Below, one piece after another: positions 59,909 to 64,000 of a stretch of 64,000 nt of DNA. The DNA is from Persicimonas caeni. Lineage in GTDB: Bacteria > Myxococcota_A > Bradymonadia > Bradymonadales > Bradymonadaceae. The notes below the pieces were generated by a model. The model was not told the DNA's origin. It saw only the letters and a program-made list of their open reading frames with translations, and ran no database searches. How positions within the stretch are numbered: the first letter of the stretch is position 1; the number at the start of each line of letters is the position of its first letter. The stretch is from contig NZ_CP041186.1 in assembly GCF_006517175.1 (NCBI RefSeq), positions 7,281,074-7,345,073 on the forward strand. The letters run 5' to 3'. Position numbers and translations under genes: made by a program.

Positions 59909-62425
59909 ATGAAGTTGTACAACTCGGCCTCCTCGAAGACCCTTTTGGCGTTGGCCGTGGCGCTGTGGCTGGCCCCCGGCTGCAGCGCCAAGTCCTCTGA
60001 CACTCGCAAAGAGCTGAGCTCGGAGGGCTTGGAGAAGGCAGCCTCTGGGTTGCCGGAAGGCGCACGTACGGAGACCAAATCGGGCAAGCCCGAGCTGGCG
60101 CCTCCGTTGCCAACGCTCGAAGATCCGCATTTCGCCGCCTTCGACTTGCTGGTCAACCGTCCGCTCGCCCACCGTGTGGTGCGGGCCGACGTTGCGCCGG
60201 CGGTCTCCGTTGACGCAACTGCGCCCGACTTCGTGCGCTATATCCACGGCAACCACGCCAACGACTGGATGCTCGGCGAGAAGCTCGACGGAGCTCTTGC
60301 GGCTGCGGTCAAAGCTCGCAAGGCGAGTCTTTGGGTTCCAGCGCTCCGTCCGGGGGCTACTCACGAGCTGCGCATGCGTGTGTTCAACCCCGCGAAGTGG
60401 GAGAACAAGCTGACGGTGGCCGTGAACGGCTCGGCGCTGCAGCCCGTCGCACTTGCGGAGGGATGGCAGACCATCAGCATCGAGGTGCCCGCCGACAGCA
60501 AGTTGCGCGCGGACAACGAACTCGCGCTGTCGTTCTCCAATCTGGGACGCATCGACGGACGCCTTTCCGGCGGCGCGATCGCTTGGGTCGAACTGGGTCG
60601 CCAGGCTTCTGGCGCTCCGACGGTCGAGGACAAGAGCGACCCGAAGGGCGGCGCCAAAGAGGCTGAGGGACAAGAGTCTGAGGGACAAGAGTCTGAGGGA
60701 CAAGAGGCGTCGGCCGAGGCTGGAGAGGCAGGTGCTGGAAAGGCCGGGGCAGCAGGCGGCGAGAGAGCCGCCGACAAGCCTGACGGCGAACCCGACTACT
60801 CGCCCTCGAAGCTACCGCTCGCTCAGGACAAGCTCCAGTTCGACAAGCAGAACGGGTTGGCGTGGTACGTCTGGCTCCCTGAACAAGCCAAGCTCGACCT
60901 CGCGCTTCGTGCTCGCGAGGGCTGCGGAGTCAGCGCTGAGGTCTTCGTCGAAGACGAGAGCAACGGCGTCAGCTCGGCGGTGGCCGAGACGCGCAATTTG
61001 GTGCTGGGCCGCGGCGAGTCGCAGCAGACCGCCATCGACTTGTCCAAGTGGTCTGGGCAGGTGGCCCGCCTGGAGCTTCGCGCGAGCGATGCCTGCCAGG
61101 AAGAGGTGACTGTCGAGAAGGCGGCGCTGGTGGTGCCCGGTGAACAGCCGAAGATGCCCGAGGGGGTCGAGCCTCCGAAGCGTATCATTGTCTGGATGAT
61201 CGACACCCTTCGCTCCGATTATCTGCCCATCCACTTCGACAGCGACGTAGAGGCGCCAAACCTCCAGAAGCTCGCCGACGAGGGAGCTTCGTTCAAAGTC
61301 GCCTACGTGCAAGGTAACGAGTCACGCACCAGCCACGCGGCGTTCTTCACCGGTCAGTACCCCAACAAAAACGGTCTGGTCGGCAAGGGGATCCTGCGTC
61401 CGCATCACCACCTCATCCAAGAGGCGGTCAAAGAGAAGGGCTACAAGACCGGCTGCCACGTGGCCAACGGGTACGTGTCGCGCAACGGCGGCTTCGCCCA
61501 GGGATGGGATCACTACGTCAACAACCTTCGCGATGGCTGGCGCATCGACGGTGAGGGCATCGCCAAGCACGGCGTCGATTGGGCCAAGAAGACCAAGGAC
61601 GACCCTTTCTTCTTGTATTTGGGCTCCATCGATCCGCACGTCACCTACCGCGCCCACGACGATCTCATCGGCAAGTACGAAAAGGAGCCGTACCACGGCA
61701 AGTACAAGCGCTATCTGTCGGGCGAGGAGCTCGGTAAGATCAAGGGCGGCAAGCCGGTGAGCGAGCGCGACAAGCAGCGCATCATCAACCTCTACAAAAA
61801 CGAGATCACCTTCAACGACCGCGCCTTCGGCAAGCTGCGAAAAGATCTCGAGGAGGCTGGGTTGTGGGAGGGCACCATGGTCATCGTGACCTCCGATCAC
61901 GGCGAGGAGTTCTGGGAGCATGGCAGCGTGGGTCACGGCCACAACGTCCATCAAGAACTCGTGCACGTGCCGATCTTGCTGTACTACCCGCCGCTGATCC
62001 CGGGAGGGACCAAGGTGGAGGCGGGTGTCGACGTGGTCGACATCTACCCCACGGTCATGGATGCGCTGGGCGCCGAGCGGCCCGACGACCTGCAGGGCAA
62101 GAGCATGATTCCGCTCATTCACAACCTGCACGGCGGCTACCCGGAGCCGGCCATCGCCACGCAGTACAAGATCCACTACGCCATGCAGATGCAGCAGTGG
62201 AAGCTGTACCTCAAGCGCGGCGACTACGAGCTTTACGATCGCAACGCCGACCACTTCGAGAAGAAGGACGTCTCGGCCAAGCATCCGCTCGCCAGCCGCT
62301 TTATGCTCGACGCGATGGGGTGGTTCCGCGCCCACCGCAAAGAGTGGGATAAGGCGACGTGGGGCGTCCCCAGCAAGGTCGCACCGGGCTTCATGGAGAA
62401 GGTGTCGGGCGCCAAGAGCGACTGA
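59909..62425 (+). CDS. Sulfatase-fold lipoprotein with altered active-site motif
   Basis: The 838-residue protein starts with a lipoprotein signal (LAPGC). A helical and beta-rich N-terminal part (to about 410) contains a Glu/Ser/Gly linker (about 250-295) and carbohydrate- or ligand-binding-like sheets. The C-terminal alkaline phosphatase/sulfatase domain (about 425-800) has the metal residue in VWMIDTLRSDYL, and SDHGEEFWEHG and GHGHNVHQELVHVP. Where sulfatases have CxPxR the sequence is SRTSH (in GNESRTSHAAFFTGQYP), so the Cys converted to formylglycine is a Ser and the Arg is a His. It may be a Ser/Thr-nucleophile phosphoesterase or transferase. A 15-bp tandem repeat codes for the EGQES units near 60660. 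Confidence 0.8.
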   Translation: MKLYNSASSKTLLALAVALWLAPGCSAKSSDTRKELSSEGLEKAASGLPEGARTETKSGKPELAPPLPTLEDPHFAAFDLLVNRPLAHRVVRADVAPAVSVDATAPDFVRYIHGNHANDWMLGEKLDGALAAAVKARKASLWVPALRPGATHELRMRVFNPAKWENKLTVAVNGSALQPVALAEGWQTISIEVPADSKLRADNELALSFSNLGRIDGRLSGGAIAWVELGRQASGAPTVEDKSDPKGGAKEAEGQESEGQESEGQEASAEAGEAGAGKAGAAGGERAADKPDGEPDYSPSKLPLAQDKLQFDKQNGLAWYVWLPEQAKLDLALRAREGCGVSAEVFVEDESNGVSSAVAETRNLVLGRGESQQTAIDLSKWSGQVARLELRASDACQEEVTVEKAALVVPGEQPKMPEGVEPPKRIIVWMIDTLRSDYLPIHFDSDVEAPNLQKLADEGASFKVAYVQGNESRTSHAAFFTGQYPNKNGLVGKGILRPHHHLIQEAVKEKGYKTGCHVANGYVSRNGGFAQGWDHYVNNLRDGWRIDGEGIAKHGVDWAKKTKDDPFFLYLGSIDPHVTYRAHDDLIGKYEKEPYHGKYKRYLSGEELGKIKGGKPVSERDKQRIINLYKNEITFNDRAFGKLRKDLEEAGLWEGTMVIVTSDHGEEFWEHGSVGHGHNVHQELVHVPILLYYPPLIPGGTKVEAGVDVVDIYPTVMDALGAERPDDLQGKSMIPLIHNLHGGYPEPAIATQYKIHYAMQMQQWKLYLKRGDYELYDRNADHFEKKDVSAKHPLASRFMLDAMGWFRAHRKEWDKATWGVPSKVAPGFMEKVSGAKSD
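60661..60708. repeat. 15-bp tandem repeat in the sulfatase-fold gene
   Basis: The unit GAGGGACAAGAGTCT is repeated three times, encoding the EGQES linker of the sulfatase-fold protein. A slipped-strand expansion would change the linker length by five residues per unit. Confidence 0.75.
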
Positions 62426-62432
62426 AACGAAC

Positions 62433-62437
62433 AAGGA
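62433..62437 (+). promoter_or_regulatory. Ribosome binding site fixing the TTG start at 62443
   Basis: AAGGA lies five bases before the TTG. Longer frames would overlap the sulfatase-fold gene. Confidence 0.6.
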
Positions 62438-62442
62438 ACTCT

Positions 62443-63345
62443 TTGATTCGAGCAGTTGAGAATCGGAGGACTAAGATCGCACCGCATTACCTCTTTACCA
62501 ACCCGCTCCCAAGACGCAGCCGTGCCCTCGGGGGCGTGGGGCCTGCCGTTTTGGTCGTCGTTGTCTTCTTGTTTGCTGCGGCGCCAGCCGACCTTTCGGC
62601 GCAGGAGCACGGTGAGCCCGCCGACGAGCAGCGTAAGCTCAACAATGAAGCCGTCGTCGCCCTCGGCGACGGTGAATATACACGGGCTATCTCGCTGCTC
62701 GAGCAGTCGCTTCACATGGGCGAAATGGATGTCGTTTATCTGAACCTGGGCCGCGCCTACCAACTCGCCGGCCGATGCGAAGACGCGGAGGCAGCGCTGC
62801 TCGAAGTCGAAGGTGCTCCCGTCTCCAAGGGCGTGCCAGAGGGATTCGTCGCCGACAAGACCCAGCAGTATCTGGAAGAGGTTCGGACCACCTGTGAGCC
62901 TGATGTCGCTCATTCTGCTCCGACGGACGACGACGTGCAGCAGGGCGTCGGCGTGCGAGTGGCCCCACCCGCCAAAACCTCGCCAGTGGAGTCTAGCGAA
63001 GCCCATACGCTCGGTTACGTGCTAACCGGGGCCGGCCTTGCTGCAGGCGGCACCGCGCTGGTGCTGAATATCTTGGCGAGAAATGTCGAGGAGCACGCCA
63101 TCGACCAAGCTAGTTCGTCGAGTCCAGTCTCCCCGGCGGTCATCACCCAACGCGAGTTCGCCGAGGAGCGCGAACGCTATGAGGCGCTCCAAACCGGCGC
63201 GCTCTCCTCCGCGCTGGTTGGCGGTGCGCTCATCGGCGCTGGGCTCTATGTGCTACTGACCGACGACGAGGGTCAATCACAAGCATCCGTCGGCCTAGAG
63301 GCCGGCAAAGGCGTGCTGGGCGTGAGCTTTGGCGGTTCGTTTTAA
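62443..63345 (+). CDS. Exported TPR protein with C-terminal hydrophobic segments
   Basis: The TTG at 62443 has AAGGA upstream and follows the sulfatase-fold gene by 17 bases. The 300 residues have an N-terminal hydrophobic signal (about 30-50, PAVLVVVVFLFAAAPADLSA), one TPR pair (about 60-105, NNEAVVALGDGEYTRAISLLEQS and VYLNLGRAYQLAGRCEDAEAALLE) and two hydrophobic segments (VLTGAGLAAGGTALVLNILA and SSALVGGALIGAGLYVLLT) at the C terminus. Similar small TPR proteins with this C-terminal pair are common in Myxococcota. It probably assembles in the envelope with the neighbouring lipoproteins. Confidence 0.7.
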   Translation: MIRAVENRRTKIAPHYLFTNPLPRRSRALGGVGPAVLVVVVFLFAAAPADLSAQEHGEPADEQRKLNNEAVVALGDGEYTRAISLLEQSLHMGEMDVVYLNLGRAYQLAGRCEDAEAALLEVEGAPVSKGVPEGFVADKTQQYLEEVRTTCEPDVAHSAPTDDDVQQGVGVRVAPPAKTSPVESSEAHTLGYVLTGAGLAAGGTALVLNILARNVEEHAIDQASSSSPVSPAVITQREFAEERERYEALQTGALSSALVGGALIGAGLYVLLTDDEGQSQASVGLEAGKGVLGVSFGGSF

Positions 63346-63359
63346 CCGAGGAGAGGACC

Positions 63360-64000
63360 ATGAAAGCTTGTCACCGGACTCTGCTCGCAGGAATCGGCCT
63401 GCTCTCAGTCGTATCACTTTCGAGCGGCTGCAAGGCCGACTTCGATGCGGCCGACTATACTTTCGCGTGCGATCCGAGCCGGCCTTCGGACTGCGCCGAA
63501 GGCTTCGAATGCGTCTATGTGCCCAGCCAAGGAACCGAGCTTTGCGTCGAGGGAGGCGCGAGCTTCGACGCGGGAAGCGATGCCACCTCGGTGCCCGACG
63601 TGCTCTCTGACACGGCGGATGGATCACAGGACGGTTGCGATGCGAGCAGTTGCGCGACTCGCTACCAGCAGGTGGTCAGCGCCGAGGCCCATTCTTGCGG
63701 GCTCGAGCTCGACGGCACGGTGGAATGCTGGGGGTGGCCGGGCGAGGGGCGCACCGCAGCGCCTGATGGAACCTTCACCAAGATTGCCGCTGGCGAAGAC
63801 CATACCTGCGGAATCACCACCGAGCAGCATATCGAATGCTGGGGGAAGTCCTCCGAGGAAGGTCGCACTGAGGGCCAAGAGGGCCCGTTTGTCGATCTCG
63901 CCGTTGGCACCCACCACAACTGCGCGTTGCGCCCAGGCGGCAGCGTCTTTTGTTGGGGGGCCAATTCGTTCGGGGAGAGCACCCCGCCGGATGCCACCTT
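63360..64000 (+). CDS. RCC1-like lipoprotein, N-terminal part (runs off the window)
   Basis: The ATG at 63360 has GAGGAG nine bases upstream and 14 bases of gap after the TPR gene. The first 213 codons are present. They include a lipoprotein signal (VVSLSSGC), a Cys-rich linker with DCAEGFECVYV and a disordered Asp/Ser/Ala stretch. Three RCC1-type units follow: HSCGLELDGTVECWGW, HTCGITTEQHIECWGK and HNCALRPGGSVFCWGA, each with the SCAL...CWG signature. RCC1 propellers bind partner proteins at the surface. The stop lies outside the window. Confidence 0.8.
   Translation, partial: MKACHRTLLAGIGLLSVVSLSSGCKADFDAADYTFACDPSRPSDCAEGFECVYVPSQGTELCVEGGASFDAGSDATSVPDVLSDTADGSQDGCDASSCATRYQQVVSAEAHSCGLELDGTVECWGWPGEGRTAAPDGTFTKIAAGEDHTCGITTEQHIECWGKSSEEGRTEGQEGPFVDLAVGTHHNCALRPGGSVFCWGANSFGESTPPDAT

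Overview
The window looks like chromosomal DNA of a GC-rich, Gram-negative, diderm bacterium of the delta-proteobacterial/Myxococcota-Bradymonadota kind. This is inferred from the acidic, Asp/Glu-rich proteins, several large Ala/Glu-rich lipoproteins, Cys-rich 'DC..G..C' repeats, RCC1-like lipoproteins, a complete Tol-Pal locus, and an ElbD-like ether-lipid megaenzyme of the type known from Myxococcus. No rRNA, prophage, transposase or CRISPR array was seen. The single RNA gene found is tRNA-Leu(CAA).

Layout. 1-4140: the end of an enoyl-CoA hydratase, then (minus strand) a UvrD/Rep-type helicase followed by the lysine pair dapA-dapB. 4486-6358: a coiled-coil protein of possible secreted type followed by a protein that resembles class II (SycD/LcrH) type III secretion chaperones in size and repeat layout, and a further TPR protein. 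6503-12295: an acyltransferase with an appended zinc ribbon, a large surface lipoprotein, and a pseudokinase-PP2C phosphatase fusion. 12388-20854 (minus): a lipid gene cluster (HAD phosphatase, LarA-like protein, a 1611-residue reductase/ligase/ACP/acyltransferase/SCP2 fusion, an SDR epimerase). 21077-23810: a small membrane protein and a hybrid histidine kinase. 23844-26987 (minus): a 1047-residue pentatricopeptide repeat (PPR) protein with 23 consecutive, exactly 35-residue repeats. 27435-28664: HemW. 28868-40411: one 3847-residue TPR-like protein. 40570-45070: low-molecular-weight tyrosine phosphatase, a beta-barrel protein, an amidinotransferase-fold enzyme, a methyltransferase and small proteins. 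45228-54154: an LpoA-like lipoprotein, an outer-membrane protein, tolQ-tolR-tolA-like-tolB-pal and a ClpP-fold protein without the nucleophile. 54402-56622: tRNA-Leu, two small proteins, MiaE. 56743-64000: a polycistron of a PilZ-like protein, a Cys-rich lipoprotein, a sulfatase-fold lipoprotein, a TPR protein and an RCC1-like lipoprotein cut by the window end.

Most interesting points. (1) When the plant PPR code (residues 5 and 35) is applied to the PPR protein, repeats 11-18 read AAAGGAGG, a consensus Shine-Dalgarno sequence, and the flanking repeats read AAYYYUAAY and YAAUAU. If the code holds in this bacterium, the protein would sit on a ribosome binding site of a particular mRNA, a mode of translational control I do not know to be described. 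(2) Every junction between convergent genes carries a different structured DNA element: a 24-bp tandem array that runs up to dapB, a long imperfect hairpin, a perfect 50-bp palindrome, and two arms of telomere-like decamers with a G-quadruplex pattern. (3) Several proteins are unusual fusions or have lost catalytic residues: PlsC with a zinc ribbon, pseudokinase with PP2C, a sulfatase fold without the Cys-x-Pro-x-Arg motif, and a ClpP-fold protein with Gly in place of the catalytic Ser.
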